NCBI RefSeq assembly: GCF_028737315.1
Contig: NZ_JAQZAO010000003.1
Span: 372,001 to 436,000, forward strand
Direction: 5' to 3'
Origin: Actinomycetospora lemnae
Lineage (GTDB): Bacteria; Actinomycetota; Actinomycetes; Mycobacteriales; Pseudonocardiaceae
Length of the DNA: 64,000 bases
In this document: positions 1 to 8,753 of the stretch, one piece after another
Position numbering within the stretch: the stretch's first letter is position 1
How the letters are laid out: each line of letters starts with the position of its first letter
Notes under the pieces: model-generated
The model's input: the letters and a program-made list of their open reading frames with translations, nothing else
The model's database searches: none
Told to the model about the DNA's origin: nothing
Program-made: the position numbers and the translations under genes

Positions 1-160
1 CGGCGTAGTCGGGCGTCGCCATCTCCTTGACCCCGGAGAAGCCGGTCTGCAGGACGACGCAGGGGCCGGCGCCATGCCCCTCGGGTGGCGGGTAGAACCA
101 GCCGCGCAGGGTGGCGCCCTGGGCGGTGAACTCGACGTCCTCGACAGCCTCGACAGGCAC
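1..160 (-). CDS. Alpha/beta hydrolase, N-terminal part (runs off the left edge)
   Basis: Only the first 53 codons lie in the window, read leftward from a GTG at 158-160. A strong Shine-Dalgarno (GAGGAG) lies about 7 nt upstream of this GTG and decides the start; an upstream ATG at 249 is out of frame. The translation has an early beta-strand segment (VEFTAQGATLRGWFYPP) followed by PCVVLQTGFSGVKEM. This is the usual opening of dienelactone-hydrolase/acyl-esterase type alpha/beta hydrolases, with the oxyanion-hole region just after the first core strand. The nucleophile elbow and catalytic His are beyond the edge, so substrate cannot be inferred. It is transcribed in the same direction as the AraC/TetR pair upstream of it and could be their target; that is inference. 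Confidence 0.6.
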   Translation of the reverse strand, partial: MPVEAVEDVEFTAQGATLRGWFYPPPEGHGAGPCVVLQTGFSGVKEMATPDYA

Positions 161-278
161 GCGATCCTCCTCGATCCGGCGATCTCGAGGAGTGATGCTG
201 GTCGGTGCGTCCCGCGTGCGGCTGGTGTCGCCGTGCCACGAACCGGCCATCGGCTGCCGACCTCGCGGCGCGGCAGCG

Positions 279-1073
279 TCAGCAGACGGCGGAGAACCGC
301 TCGCGGTAGTCGCTCGGGGAGTAGCCGTAGGCGCCGCGGAACGCCCTGCTGAAGTGGCTGGCGTCGGTGAAGCCCCAGCGGATCGCGATGTCGGTGATGG
401 TCCCGGCGGTGGTGACGATGTCGTGCCGCGCCCGCGCCAGACGTCGGGTGCGCACGTACGCGGCCACGGTCTCCCCGGACTCCTCGAACATGCGGTACAG
501 CGTGCGCACCGAGACGCCCTGGGCGGCGGCGATCCGTTCCGGTCGCAGGTCGCCGCTCGGCAGCTGCCCCTCGATCCAGGCGTCGACCAGGGCGCGCGGC
601 GGGGTCGGGACATGCGTCCCGGACGACGGGCCCGCACCGGCGAGCGCGGCGGCGACCAGCTCCAGCGCCGCGTTGCGCGCGGCACCCCGCGCCGCGGTGT
701 CGAGCTGTGCGCCGCTGCGCGCCAGCAGGTCCAGGTAGCCGGCCAGGAGCTGCGTCGCGGACGCCGTCGGCTCGAGCACGGCGGACCGGAAGAGGCGGGA
801 AGCTCCGCCGACCTCGTCGAGGGCCGGGGAGGTCCGCGCCGCCCGCCGTCGGCTCCGGACGCCGCTGCAGGGGTCGCAGGCCGTGTCGACGATCGTGAGG
901 TCGTGCAGCCGGTGGCGGCGGACCCGCGCCCGGAACGCCGACCGCGGCCGGTCCGGGGCGAGCCGCACCGCCATGTCGAGGTGGGTGCGCGACATGAGGG
1001 CCTCGACGGCGGCCTCGCGCTGGTCCGGGAGGACGTCGTCGACGTCCTCGACGAGCGCCGGGAGCCCGGTCAC
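279..1073 (-). CDS. AraC-family transcriptional regulator
   Basis: A 264-residue protein from a GTG whose bases overlap the TetR stop (GTGA at 1070-1073), so the two regulators are translationally coupled. The C-terminal about 100 residues form the two helix-turn-helix units of AraC regulators. The first (QGVSVRTLYRMFEESGE) and the second with the family signature (ITDIAIRWGFTDASHFSRAF, then GYSPSDYR) are both clear. The N-terminal half resembles the AraC-binding-like domain found with such regulators and lacks obvious sugar-binding motifs. The length is a little short for the roughly 320-residue family, so a start somewhat downstream (the Met before SRTHLDMAV) is possible. It probably controls the hydrolase to its left or the oxidoreductase divergent from the operon; the ligand is unknown. 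Confidence 0.85.
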   Translation of the reverse strand: MTGLPALVEDVDDVLPDQREAAVEALMSRTHLDMAVRLAPDRPRSAFRARVRRHRLHDLTIVDTACDPCSGVRSRRRAARTSPALDEVGGASRLFRSAVLEPTASATQLLAGYLDLLARSGAQLDTAARGAARNAALELVAAALAGAGPSSGTHVPTPPRALVDAWIEGQLPSGDLRPERIAAAQGVSVRTLYRMFEESGETVAAYVRTRRLARARHDIVTTAGTITDIAIRWGFTDASHFSRAFRGAYGYSPSDYRERFSAVC

Positions 1074-1639
1074 GCCGTGCCCCGGACGACGTCCCGGCCT
1101 CCGAGCGCCGGCACGGCGATCACGTCGAACAGGTGCTCGGCGCGCGGGGCGAGGGCGGCCTGGTCGCCGAGCCACGCGAGGGCGGCGATGAGCGCGAAGA
1201 GGTCGGTGCCGTCCATGCCGGGACGGGCGACGCCGGCCTCCTGCGCCCGGAGCAGCAGCCGGGCGCCGGCGGCGCGGAGCGCGACGCACGACGCGTGGAG
1301 GGCCGAGTCGGGGGCCTCGATCGCCGCCACCATGATCTCGGTGACCCCGTGGTACGTGGTCGTGAACCGGGTGCAGTCACGCACCCAGGTCAGGAGGGCC
1401 TCCTCCGGCGTGCCGGTCCGCTCGAGGTCCGCGGCGTGCGCGGTCAGCTCGTCGAAGCTGGTGCGCAGCAGTGCCTCGAGCAGGGCCTCCCGGGTGGGGA
1501 AGTGGCGGTAGAGGGTGCCGAGCCCGACGCCCGCCCGGCGGGCGATGTCGCGCAGGGAGGCGTCCGCGCCGTGCTCGGCGACGACCCCGCGAGCGACCTC
1601 GAGGAGGTGGTCGTAGTTCTTCCTGGCGTCCGCCCGCAT
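1070..1639 (-). CDS. TetR-family transcriptional repressor
   Basis: A protein of 189 residues starting at an ATG at 1637-1639; an ATG six codons upstream also exists, but the family usually begins as MRADARKN here. The N-terminal TetR domain is textbook: ASLRDIARRAGVGLGTLYRHFPTREALLEALL is the helix-turn-helix and following helix. The rest is an all-helical ligand and dimerisation domain. It is divergent from the oxidoreductase at 1730. Two dyad-symmetric sites (CGGAGC-3-GCTCCG and GAGCA-C-TGCTC) sit on the promoter between them, so this protein most likely represses both directions. Its stop overlaps the start of the AraC gene. Confidence 0.9.
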   Translation of the reverse strand: MRADARKNYDHLLEVARGVVAEHGADASLRDIARRAGVGLGTLYRHFPTREALLEALLRTSFDELTAHAADLERTGTPEEALLTWVRDCTRFTTTYHGVTEIMVAAIEAPDSALHASCVALRAAGARLLLRAQEAGVARPGMDGTDLFALIAALAWLGDQAALAPRAEHLFDVIAVPALGGRDVVRGTA

Positions 1640-1648
1640 GCCACCAGC

Positions 1649-1690
1649 TTGACACACGGAGCACCGCTCCGAATATTCTGAGCACTGCTC
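1649..1690. promoter_or_regulatory. Divergent promoter with two probable TetR operators
   Basis: A rightward promoter reads TTGACA at 1649-1654, then a 17-bp spacer, then AATATT at 1672-1677. The palindrome CGGAGCACCGCTCCG (1657-1671) fills the spacer. A second dyad, GAGCACTGCTC (1680-1690), covers the expected transcription start. The two share the half-site GAGCA/GCTC and their centres are 21 bp apart, two helical turns. A repressor bound here would block RNA polymerase directly. Sites are seen in the sequence; assignment to the adjacent TetR is inference. Confidence 0.6.
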
Positions 1691-1729
1691 CGCTTAGGGG
1701 TGGGGCGCTCGACGAGGGGAGAGGTGCGC

Positions 1730-2749
1730 ATGTCGACGACCATGACGGCGATCCGGCAGCACGAGTTCGGCGGCCCGGAGGTGCTGCGCGCTGACGAGGT
1801 GCCGGTGCCGGTGCCGGCGGCGGGGGAGGTCCTGGTCCGCGTCCGTGCGGCGGGCCTCAACCCGCCGGACTGGTACCTGCGCGCGGGCATGCCCGAGGTG
1901 CCGGCGCACCTGCGTCCCCCGATGGACCTGCCGATGACGCTCGGTACGGACGTCTCCGGTGTGGTGGCTGCCGTCGCGGACGGCGTCACGGAGTTCGCCG
2001 TCGGCGACGAGGTCTTCGGCCTGCTGCGCTTCCCCGAGACCATGGACGCCGGCGCCTACGCCGAGTACGTCACCGCGCCCGCCCGGGACCTCGCCCGCAA
2101 GCCGGCGAGCCTCGACCACACCCACGCGGCCGCGGTGCCGATGGCGGCCCTCACGGCCTGGCAGTTCCTCGTCGAGCTCGGGCACGACCACCCGTCGCCC
2201 TTCCAGGAGGCCCGGCACTCCCCGGTGGCCCTCGGCCCGGGGACGACCGTGGTGGTCAACGGCGCGGCCGGGGGTGTCGGGCACGTCGTGGTGCAGCTCG
2301 CGACGTGGCAGGGCGCCCGCGTCGTCGCGATCGCCTCGGGCCGGCACGAGACGTTCCTGCGCGATCTCGGGGCCGACGAGTTCATCGACTACACGGCACA
2401 GCGCCCCGAGGAGGCCGTGACGGGCGCCGACCTGGTGGTCGACGTCGTCGGCGGCCCCACGAGCGGGCGCTTCCTGCGCACCCTGCGGCGGGGTGGCTCG
2501 CTGTTCCCCGTGTACGTCGCCCGGTACGACCCGGAGGAGGTGGCGGCGGCCGGCGTGACCGTCTCGGCCACCCAGGTCCGCGCCAGCGGCGCGCAGATGG
2601 CCCAGCTCGCCGCGCTGTTCGACCAGGGCGTGCTGCGCGTGGCGATCGACAGCACGTTCCCGCTCACCGACGCCGCGCAGGCCCACGCGCACGCCGCGCG
2701 GGGCCACCTCCAGGGCAAGATCGTGCTCACGGTCGGGGACGGGTCGTGA
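1730..2749 (+). CDS. NADP-dependent quinone-type oxidoreductase (zinc-free MDR family)
   Basis: A protein of 339 residues starting at ATG 1730 behind GAGGGGAGAGG. It has the GroES-like N-terminal fold ([23 protein letters not shown], then [15 protein letters not shown]) and a Rossmann nucleotide-binding motif [14 protein letters not shown]. The zinc-binding Cys/His set of true alcohol dehydrogenases is absent, which places it with quinone oxidoreductase/zeta-crystallin type enzymes that reduce quinones or enones with NAD(P)H. The tail ([14 protein letters not shown]) is typical of the family. It is divergent from a TetR gene with operators on its promoter, the classic arrangement for a repressor-controlled detoxifying reductase. 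Confidence 0.88.
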   Translation: MSTTMTAIRQHEFGGPEVLRADEVPVPVPAAGEVLVRVRAAGLNPPDWYLRAGMPEVPAHLRPPMDLPMTLGTDVSGVVAAVADGVTEFAVGDEVFGLLRFPETMDAGAYAEYVTAPARDLARKPASLDHTHAAAVPMAALTAWQFLVELGHDHPSPFQEARHSPVALGPGTTVVVNGAAGGVGHVVVQLATWQGARVVAIASGRHETFLRDLGADEFIDYTAQRPEEAVTGADLVVDVVGGPTSGRFLRTLRRGGSLFPVYVARYDPEEVAAAGVTVSATQVRASGAQMAQLAALFDQGVLRVAIDSTFPLTDAAQAHAHAARGHLQGKIVLTVGDGS

Positions 2750-2819
2750 GGACCGTCGATTGCCGGGCCGGCGTCGTGGCGGGACGCTTCGTCCCGACGT
2801 CGAGACAGGGGGATGGCCC

Positions 2820-4004
2820 ATGGCCGCGCCGACCCGCGAGGACAAGTTCAGTTTCGGGCTCTGGACGGTGGGCTGGCAGGCCCGCGACCTGTTCGGCGAG
2901 GCGACGCGTCCCGTCCTCGCCGCGGTGGAGGCGGTCCACCGTCTCAGCGAGCTGGGTGCCTACGGCATCACCTTCCACGACGACGACCTGATCCCGCCGG
3001 GCAGCAGCCCCGACGAGCGGGACCGGATCGTCCGGGAGTTCCGCGGTGCCCTCGACGAGACGGGGCTCGTGGTGCCGATGGCCACCACCAACCTGTTCGG
3101 CGACCCGGTGTTCAAGGACGGCGGGTTCACCAGCAACGACCGCAGCGTGCGCCGCTACGCGATCCGCAAGGTGATGCGCAACCTCGACCTGGCGGCCGAG
3201 TTCGGCGCGCACACCTACGTGTTCTGGGGCGGGCGGGAGGCCTCGGAGGTCGACTTCGGCAAGGACGTCCGCGCCGCGCTCGACCGCTACCGCGAGGCCA
3301 TCGACACGCTCGCGCAGTACGTGGTCGACCACGACTACGGCATCCGGTTCGCCCTCGAACCCAAGCCCAACGAGCCCCGGGGCGACATCCTGCTGCCCAC
3401 CATCGGCCACGCTCTGGCGTTCATCCACGAGCTCGAGCACGCCGACATGGTCGGGATCAACCCCGAGACCGGGCACGAGCAGATGGCCACGCTCAACTAC
3501 ACCCACGGCATCGCGCAGGCGCTCTGGGCCGGCAAGCTGTTCCACATCGACCTCAACGGGCAGAAGGGCCCGCGCTACGACCAGGACCTCGTGTTCGGCT
3601 ACGGCGACCTGCTGCAGGCGTTCTCGACGGTCGACCTGCTCGACAACGGCTCCGCGGGCGGCGGGCCGGGCTACGACGGCCCCCGGCACTTCGACTACAA
3701 GCCGCTGCGCACCGAGAGCATCGAGGGCGTGTGGGAGTCGGCGCTGGCGAACATGGAGACGTACCTCGCGCTGCGGGAGAAGGCGCGGGCGTTCCGCGCC
3801 GACCCCGAGGTGCAGGAGGCCCTCGCGGCCGCCTGGGTCCCCGAGCTCGCGCAGCCCACCCTCGGCGAGGGCGAGACCTACGCCGACCTGCTCGCCGACC
3901 GCTCCGCGTACGAGGACTTCGACATCGACCGCGCCCGCACCCAGGGCTACGGCTTCGCCCGCGTGCAGCGGCTCGCCGTCGAGCACCTGCTCGGGAGGCG
4001 CTGA
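2820..4004 (+). CDS. xylA: Xylose isomerase
   Basis: A protein of 394 residues, the usual length of actinobacterial (class I) xylose isomerases, which interconvert D-xylose and D-xylulose and also act on glucose. The catalytic histidine lies in [11 protein letters not shown] (about residue 53). The metal-site segments [10 protein letters not shown] (about 180), [10 protein letters not shown] and [16 protein letters not shown] (about 241) carry the conserved Glu, His and Asp ligands. ATG 2820 follows a CAGGGGG ribosome-binding site; a nearer upstream ATG at 2813 is out of frame. No xylulokinase or ABC transporter is adjacent, so it stands alone here, followed only by a small cupin gene. Confidence 0.97.
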   Translation: MAAPTREDKFSFGLWTVGWQARDLFGEATRPVLAAVEAVHRLSELGAYGITFHDDDLIPPGSSPDERDRIVREFRGALDETGLVVPMATTNLFGDPVFKDGGFTSNDRSVRRYAIRKVMRNLDLAAEFGAHTYVFWGGREASEVDFGKDVRAALDRYREAIDTLAQYVVDHDYGIRFALEPKPNEPRGDILLPTIGHALAFIHELEHADMVGINPETGHEQMATLNYTHGIAQALWAGKLFHIDLNGQKGPRYDQDLVFGYGDLLQAFSTVDLLDNGSAGGGPGYDGPRHFDYKPLRTESIEGVWESALANMETYLALREKARAFRADPEVQEALAAAWVPELAQPTLGEGETYADLLADRSAYEDFDIDRARTQGYGFARVQRLAVEHLLGRR

Positions 4005-4029
4005 GATCCTGGCCGCGTAGGTTCCGCGC

Positions 4030-4380
4030 GTGAGCTACCAGATCGTCGACCCGGCCGACCTCGACACCGGACGGGGCCCGCACCCTGCCGCGAGCCCCTT
4101 CGAGAAGCGGGTCGGGGAGGCGCTCGGCATCACGGCCTTCGGGCTGTACCAGATCGAACTGCCGGCCGGCGAGGAGACCGTTCCCCACGACCACCGTGAC
4201 GACCACGCCGAGGACGCCTACGCCATCCTGAGCGGGCACGGCTGGGTGGTCGTCGACGGGGAGGAGACGCCCGTCGAGCCCGGGCAGTACATCGCCGTCA
4301 CGGTGGAGTCGTCCCGGCACCTGCGGGCCGGGCGCGACGGTCTGGCCTTCGTCGCCGTCTGCGCCACGCCCCCGGCATGA
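4030..4380 (+). CDS. Small cupin-domain protein
   Basis: A 116-residue single-domain cupin starting at GTG 4030, 25 bp after xylA in the same direction. The first cupin motif is seen as VPHDHRDDHAEDAYAILSGHGWVVVDG and the second as PGQYIAVTVESSRHLRAG, forming one beta-barrel with His/Asp/Glu metal ligands. Such small cupins are often sugar-binding or isomerase-like, or of unknown function. Its place directly behind xylose isomerase suggests a role with sugars, but this is only context. Confidence 0.8.
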   Translation: MSYQIVDPADLDTGRGPHPAASPFEKRVGEALGITAFGLYQIELPAGEETVPHDHRDDHAEDAYAILSGHGWVVVDGEETPVEPGQYIAVTVESSRHLRAGRDGLAFVAVCATPPA

Positions 4381-4595
4381 CCGACCGGCTCGCTCGTCGC
4401 CGGACGCGCCGGACGCGCCGGCCCTGCCGTCCCGGGTCCTGGCCGTCGGGGTCGGGTCGTCGTCCCGCTGCGGCGTGGGGGTAGCCCCACCCCGGTCAGG
4501 GGGCCGTCTCCCTCGTGACCCACGTCACCGGCGAGCACGCTCGTGAGTATCCGGGACACGCCGACCGGGCGGTCCCGCTCCACGAGGGGGACGCG

Positions 4596-5411
4596 ATGAC
4601 CACACCCCACACGCACCACGACCAGACCCCGTGGAACGGGCCGTTCCCGGGCGTGCCGCCCGTCCCCTCCCAGCGCTCCGTCCACCCCACGCCGCCGGCG
4701 CCGTGGGCGGGCCCGTTCGCCCCCGCGACCCCGCCCGCGGGTCTCCAGGCCTGGCCCCCGCCGCCGCCCGGGGCGCCACCGGGTCCGCCGCCCTTCGGTC
4801 CGGCGGCGGGTCCGGCGGGTCCGGCGGGTCCTGCACGGCCACCCGGTGGCCCGCGCCCCCGGACGGCGCGCAACGTGCTGCTCGCCGTGGCCGTGGTCGT
4901 CCTCGGTCTGGTCACGCTGGCCCGTCTCGGTCAGTCCGACGGCACCGCCGCCGCACCCGCCCCGGTGCCCGCCTCCACCACGGCGGCCCCGGCGCCGGTC
5001 ACGCCCGCTCCGACGCCGAAGGGCCCCCGACCCGCGACCGGCGCCGTGATCGTCGAGCAGGGACGCAGCGGGAACGGGGAGCTGACCGCCGTCAACGGCG
5101 GGAGCACCGACGCCTACGTCACCCTGGCGTCCGGGCAGCAGGTGATCCGCGGCTTCTACGTGCGTGCCGGCGAGACCGCGACGATCAGCGACGTCCCCGA
5201 CGGCACCTACGACATCTACTTCGCCACCGGCGAGGGGTGGAACGAGGACCTCCGCGGGTTCACCGCCGCCCGCCAGGCCACCCGTTACGACGACCCGTTC
5301 ACGTTCACCACGACCTCGACGCAGTTCACGACGTGGACGGTCACGCTGACCCCGGTCGTCGGGGGCAACGCCCCGAGCAGCGACCTCTCGCCGGACGCCG
5401 TCCCCCGCTGA
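4596..5411 (+). CDS. Proline-rich single-pass membrane protein with extracytoplasmic domain
   Basis: A protein of 271 residues from ATG 4596 behind GAGGGGGAC; in-frame codons upstream lack a good ribosome-binding site. The first about 90 residues are cytoplasmic and rich in Pro/Gly/Ala. One membrane helix follows (NVLLAVAVVVLGLVTLARL), then a Thr/Pro/Ala-rich stalk and a beta-rich outer domain of about 110 residues (GELTAVNGGSTDAYVTL ... DIYFATGEGWNEDL ... FTTWTVTLTP). This N-in/C-out layout is common in actinobacterial envelope proteins. I do not recognise a specific family or partner. Confidence 0.75.
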   Translation: MTTPHTHHDQTPWNGPFPGVPPVPSQRSVHPTPPAPWAGPFAPATPPAGLQAWPPPPPGAPPGPPPFGPAAGPAGPAGPARPPGGPRPRTARNVLLAVAVVVLGLVTLARLGQSDGTAAAPAPVPASTTAAPAPVTPAPTPKGPRPATGAVIVEQGRSGNGELTAVNGGSTDAYVTLASGQQVIRGFYVRAGETATISDVPDGTYDIYFATGEGWNEDLRGFTAARQATRYDDPFTFTTTSTQFTTWTVTLTPVVGGNAPSSDLSPDAVPR

Positions 5412-5542
5412 CTCGCGGTGGGGCACAGGCCGACGACGTTGCCCCCAACGTTCCTGTGTCCTGCGCCATACGGGCGACGGTAGGGTGCGACGACCGCGTC
5501 CGACATCACCGATGGTCCACGGACGCGGGGAGGGGGGGCGTC

Positions 5543-7192
5543 GTGACCGAGGAGGACGCCGGCCACGTGCTGGACGACCCGCTGCGGACCAAGGGGACGT
5601 CGTTCACCCACGAGGAGCGCCGCGAGCTGGGTCTGCTGGGGCTGCTGCCCTACGCGGTGACGACGCTGGACGAGCAGGTGGCGCGGTCGTGGGGCGAGGT
5701 GCGCCGCCAGGCCACCGACCTCGACCGCTACATCTATCTGCGCGCCCTGCAGGACCGCAACGAGCGCCTGTTCTACGCCGTGCTCGCCGCCGACGTGCCG
5801 ACCGCGCTCCCGCTCGTCTACACCCCGACCGTCGCCGAGGGCTGCCGGCGGTTCTCCGAGATCTGGCGCCGCCCACGGGGGCTCTACCTGTCCTGGCCCG
5901 ACCGCGACCACCTCCGTGAGGCCCTGCGCAACCGTCGCCAGCGCGAGGTGGACGTCATCGTCGTGACCGACGGGCAGCGCATCCTCGGCATCGGCGACCA
6001 GGGCGTGGGCGGCATGGGCATCCCCGTCGGGAAGCTCTCCCTCTACACGCTCATCGGCGGCATCGACCCGGCCCGGACCCTGCCGGTGCTGCTCGACGTC
6101 GGCACCGACAACCCGACGCTGCTCGACGACCCCTTCTACCTGGGCTGGCGCCACCACCGCATCGGCGACGACGACTACGACGCCTTCGTCGAGGCGTTCG
6201 TCGCCGCGGTGCAGGACGAGCTGCCCGACGTGCTGCTGCAGTGGGAGGACTTCGCGACCCCGCACGCCCACCCGATCCTCGAGCGCTACCGCGACCGGTT
6301 GCTGACCTTCAACGACGACATCCAGGGCACCGCCGCCGTGGCGCTCGGGGCCCTGCGCGGGGCGACCGAGGTGGCCGGGGTTCCGCTGCGGGACCAGCAG
6401 GTCGTGATGCTCGGCGCCGGCTCCGCGGGCATCGGGGTGATGGAGATGGTCCGCCAGGCCATGGTCGACGAGGGCCTGTCCGCCGACGAGGCCCGCGACC
6501 GGTGCTGGGTCGTCGACGTCCGCGGCCTGCTCACCACCGACCGCGACGACCTCTCGGCCGCCCAGCGCGCCTTCGCCCACGACCCGGCCGCCGTCGCCGG
6601 CTGGGGGGTCACCGGGCTGCCGTCGCTGGCCGACGTGGTGGCCCACGTGCAGGTCGGGGTGCTGGTCGGCCTGTCCACGGCGCAGGGCGCGTTCACCGAG
6701 ACGATCGTCCGGACCATGGCGGGTCGGGTCGAGCGGCCGATCATCTTCCCGCTGTCCAACCCGACCGACAACGCCGAGGCCCGCCCCGCCGACCTCGACG
6801 CGTGGACCGACGGGCGGGCCCTGATCGCCACCGGCTCGCCGTTCCCGCCGCTGCACCGCGAGGACGACGGGGACGTGCCCGTCGCCCAGTGCAACAACGT
6901 CTACATCTTCCCGGCCGTGGGCCTTGCCGTGACCGCGGCGCGGGCGACCCGGGTCACCGACGCGATGATGCGTGCCGCGGCCGGTGCCCTCGGCGCCGCC
7001 TCGCCCGCCCTGGCCGACCCCCACGCGCCGCTGCTGCCACCGTGGGCCGACGTCCGCCGGGTCGCCGACGACATCGCCCTCGCCGTCGCCCGGCAAGCCG
7101 TCGCCGACGGCGTGGCCCCGCCGGCCTCCGACGACGACCTGCGCGCCGCCGTCCACCGGACCCGCTGGGCGCCGGAGTACGGGCGGGGCTGA
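5543..7192 (+). CDS. NAD-dependent malic enzyme
   Basis: A protein of 549 residues that oxidatively decarboxylates malate to pyruvate with NAD. The start is GTG 5543 behind AGGGGGGG. Family landmarks are all present: PLVYTPTVAEGC (about residue 90), GLYLSWPDRDHL, VVTDGQRILGIGDQGVGGMG (about 140), the divalent-metal motif WEDFATPHAHPIL (about 234) with LTFNDDIQGTAAV, and the Rossmann fingerprint MLGAGSAGIGVMEM (about 289). The length and YTPTV segment match the large eukaryote-like/ScfA class rather than the short bacterial MaeB class. With malate synthase further along it links C4 acids to pyruvate, but the two are not in one operon. Confidence 0.95.
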   Translation: MTEEDAGHVLDDPLRTKGTSFTHEERRELGLLGLLPYAVTTLDEQVARSWGEVRRQATDLDRYIYLRALQDRNERLFYAVLAADVPTALPLVYTPTVAEGCRRFSEIWRRPRGLYLSWPDRDHLREALRNRRQREVDVIVVTDGQRILGIGDQGVGGMGIPVGKLSLYTLIGGIDPARTLPVLLDVGTDNPTLLDDPFYLGWRHHRIGDDDYDAFVEAFVAAVQDELPDVLLQWEDFATPHAHPILERYRDRLLTFNDDIQGTAAVALGALRGATEVAGVPLRDQQVVMLGAGSAGIGVMEMVRQAMVDEGLSADEARDRCWVVDVRGLLTTDRDDLSAAQRAFAHDPAAVAGWGVTGLPSLADVVAHVQVGVLVGLSTAQGAFTETIVRTMAGRVERPIIFPLSNPTDNAEARPADLDAWTDGRALIATGSPFPPLHREDDGDVPVAQCNNVYIFPAVGLAVTAARATRVTDAMMRAAAGALGAASPALADPHAPLLPPWADVRRVADDIALAVARQAVADGVAPPASDDDLRAAVHRTRWAPEYGRG

Positions 7193-7263
7193 TCGGGTGC
7201 CTCGTCGAGGCGCATGTGCTGCGTCGTCGGGGGTATTTTCTTCTCCCCGACCCGAGGAGCGTC

Positions 7264-7419
7264 ATGGTCATCACCGGCCTTGCCCTGAGAGTGCTCGGCC
7301 CTGCCGTCAAGGCCGTCGCGGTCGCGATGGCGCCCGTCGTCGCCGTCCTCGTGTGGGGCGCGGTCGAGAACGAGAGGGACAAGAAGAAGCGGACCGTGGA
7401 GGTCGGGACGGGGCCCTGA
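7264..7419 (+). CDS. Small hydrophobic protein, 51 aa
   Basis: An ATG at 7264 with GAGGAG six bases upstream opens a 51-residue reading frame. One hydrophobic helix (about residues 5-32) is followed by a short charged tail ENERDKKKRTVEV. The positive tail suggests insertion with the C-terminus inside. Family is not recognised; the good ribosome-binding site and clean membrane-helix/charged-tail layout favour a real gene. Confidence 0.5.
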   Translation: MVITGLALRVLGPAVKAVAVAMAPVVAVLVWGAVENERDKKKRTVEVGTGP

Positions 7420-7479
7420 CGCCCGATCACCCCCGCAGCACGATCCGGACGCGAGGCGGAACGCCGGACTCGACAGCGC

Positions 7480-8058
7480 TCACCGGAGACCCGCGTCGTC
7501 GAGGGGCGTCGAGAACGGGGGGCGCGTCGAGGCCGGACGGTGTTGTGCGTGGCTGACGTCGTCGCCGCCGTGGCGTGGGGGGAGCGGGTGGAGCTCGGCT
7601 CCCAGAGTGCGTGCGAGGGCGTGGAGACGCCGCCGGAGTGCTCGTTCCCGCCCGCGTGCGCCGAGGCGCCACGGCTGGGCGATCGTGCGGATGTCGTCGA
7701 GCCGCACGCCGGCCTCGGCGCACATGGCGCGGACCAGGACACGCCGCCGGACCAGATCCCTCGTGGCGCGGTCGGCAGCGCGCTGCTGCATCACGGCGTC
7801 GGTGCTCAGCGGCGCCTGGGGACGGACGAGGGCGACGAGCAGGGCCCGGTCCTCACACCGTGCCCGATCCACCGCCTCGGCGAGGGTGGTCTGCACGTCG
7901 GTCTCGTCGCGCACCCCGACCAGCAGGTGGTCGTCGCGGTCGGGGCGGTCGCGTGCAGGGGCGGGAAGGCCTCCGCCTTCTCGCGCCGCCTCGTCGATCG
8001 CGATCACGGGCTCCGTCGACGGCTCGTGCGCGAGCGACCTCTCGAGGCATGCCGGCAT
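7480..8058 (-). CDS. Hypothetical protein, Arg-rich, 192 aa
   Basis: Starts at ATG 8056-8058 with GGGAGGTG seven bases upstream. The body reads as a mixed alpha/beta domain (DDHLLVGVRDETDVQTTLAEAV ... ALLVALVRP ... RRRVLVRAMCAEAGVRLDDIRTIAQP), followed by an Arg-rich helix and a low-complexity tail. Its overall pattern vaguely recalls a universal-stress-type fold, but no nucleotide-binding motif is seen, so I assign no function. A promoter nearly identical to that of the neighbouring membrane-protein operon lies at 8236-8267, about 170 bp upstream, suggesting shared regulation with the winged-helix regulator gene next door. Confidence 0.55.
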   Translation of the reverse strand: MPACLERSLAHEPSTEPVIAIDEAAREGGGLPAPARDRPDRDDHLLVGVRDETDVQTTLAEAVDRARCEDRALLVALVRPQAPLSTDAVMQQRAADRATRDLVRRRVLVRAMCAEAGVRLDDIRTIAQPWRLGARGRERALRRRLHALARTLGAELHPLPPRHGGDDVSHAQHRPASTRPPFSTPLDDAGLR

Positions 8059-8235
8059 GTCTCACCTCCCAGCTGGCCGTGCTCACGGGTTCCGCGGCCA
8101 CGGCTCCGGTGGTGAGGTCTCCCTCCCTCATCGCCGCGGCACGTCGGCACGGCAGGCGGTGAGTGGCTTCGCCGGATGTCGGGCGACACCGTGATGACGA
8201 CGAAGTCCAGGATCGAGGTACTCCCCTCACGACGC

Positions 8236-8267
8236 ACAATACACGAACTAATATTCGTGTGTCTAGA
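8236..8267 (-). promoter_or_regulatory. Promoter/operator, copy 1 of a duplicated element
   Basis: Read on the minus strand this is TAGACA, an 18-bp spacer, and TATTGT. The spacer holds a perfect dyad on the plus strand: ACACGAA (8241-8247), 6 bp, TTCGTGT (8254-8260). The 23-bp segment 8243-8265 matches 17 of 23 positions of 9549-9571. It lies directly behind the winged-helix regulator gene and points toward the gene at 7480-8058. Confidence 0.5.
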
Positions 8268-8634
8268 GTCGTCGTTCGGCGGAGCCACCGTGGCCCGCCG
8301 TGTCGTCGGTGAACAGCTCGAGGAGCTCACCGACCGCGTGATCGCGCTCGGCGGGGTGACGGAAAGGCCCGGCCGGGTTCACCTCGTAGCGGTTACGGCG
8401 TCCCTCCCGGGCCCGGCGCAGGTAGTCGGCGGCCTCGAGGTCGGCAACGATCGACTGCACCGATCGCTCCGTGATCCCGACCAGCAGCGCCACGTCGCGC
8501 AGGCGCATCCTGGGGTCGCGAGCCAAGGCGACCAGCACGTGCGCGTGGTTGGTCAGGAAGGTCCATCCCGACGAGGTGTGACCGTGTGCGTCCACGTCGT
8601 CGGCCTGCTGCTCGGCCCAGTTCGTCGAGACCAC
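8263..8634 (-). CDS. MarR/ArsR-like winged-helix transcriptional regulator
   Basis: A 123-residue protein from GTG 8632-8634 with GGGGAG six bases upstream. The central segment (LTNHAHVLVALARDPRMRLRDVALLVGITERSVQSIVADLEAADYLRRAREGRRNRYEVN) is a winged helix with recognition helix and beta-hairpin wing. It has the wording typical of small actinobacterial regulators annotated as MarR-like or 'helix-turn-helix'. No Cys/His metal site is visible. It is the last gene of a leftward run beginning at the promoter near 9560. Twin 23-bp elements on both sides of the run are its most likely operators. Confidence 0.8.
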   Translation of the reverse strand: MVSTNWAEQQADDVDAHGHTSSGWTFLTNHAHVLVALARDPRMRLRDVALLVGITERSVQSIVADLEAADYLRRAREGRRNRYEVNPAGPFRHPAERDHAVGELLELFTDDTAGHGGSAERRL

Positions 8635-8753
8635 GTCGCACTCCCCGGATCGTGCCTGCACGCCCACTCCGCCACAGCGCGATTCGCGCATCGAGCATCG
8701 TACGAGGGGATGGTCGTGGCGCGGCCTGACGTGACGGGAGCCCCAGTGGCCGG

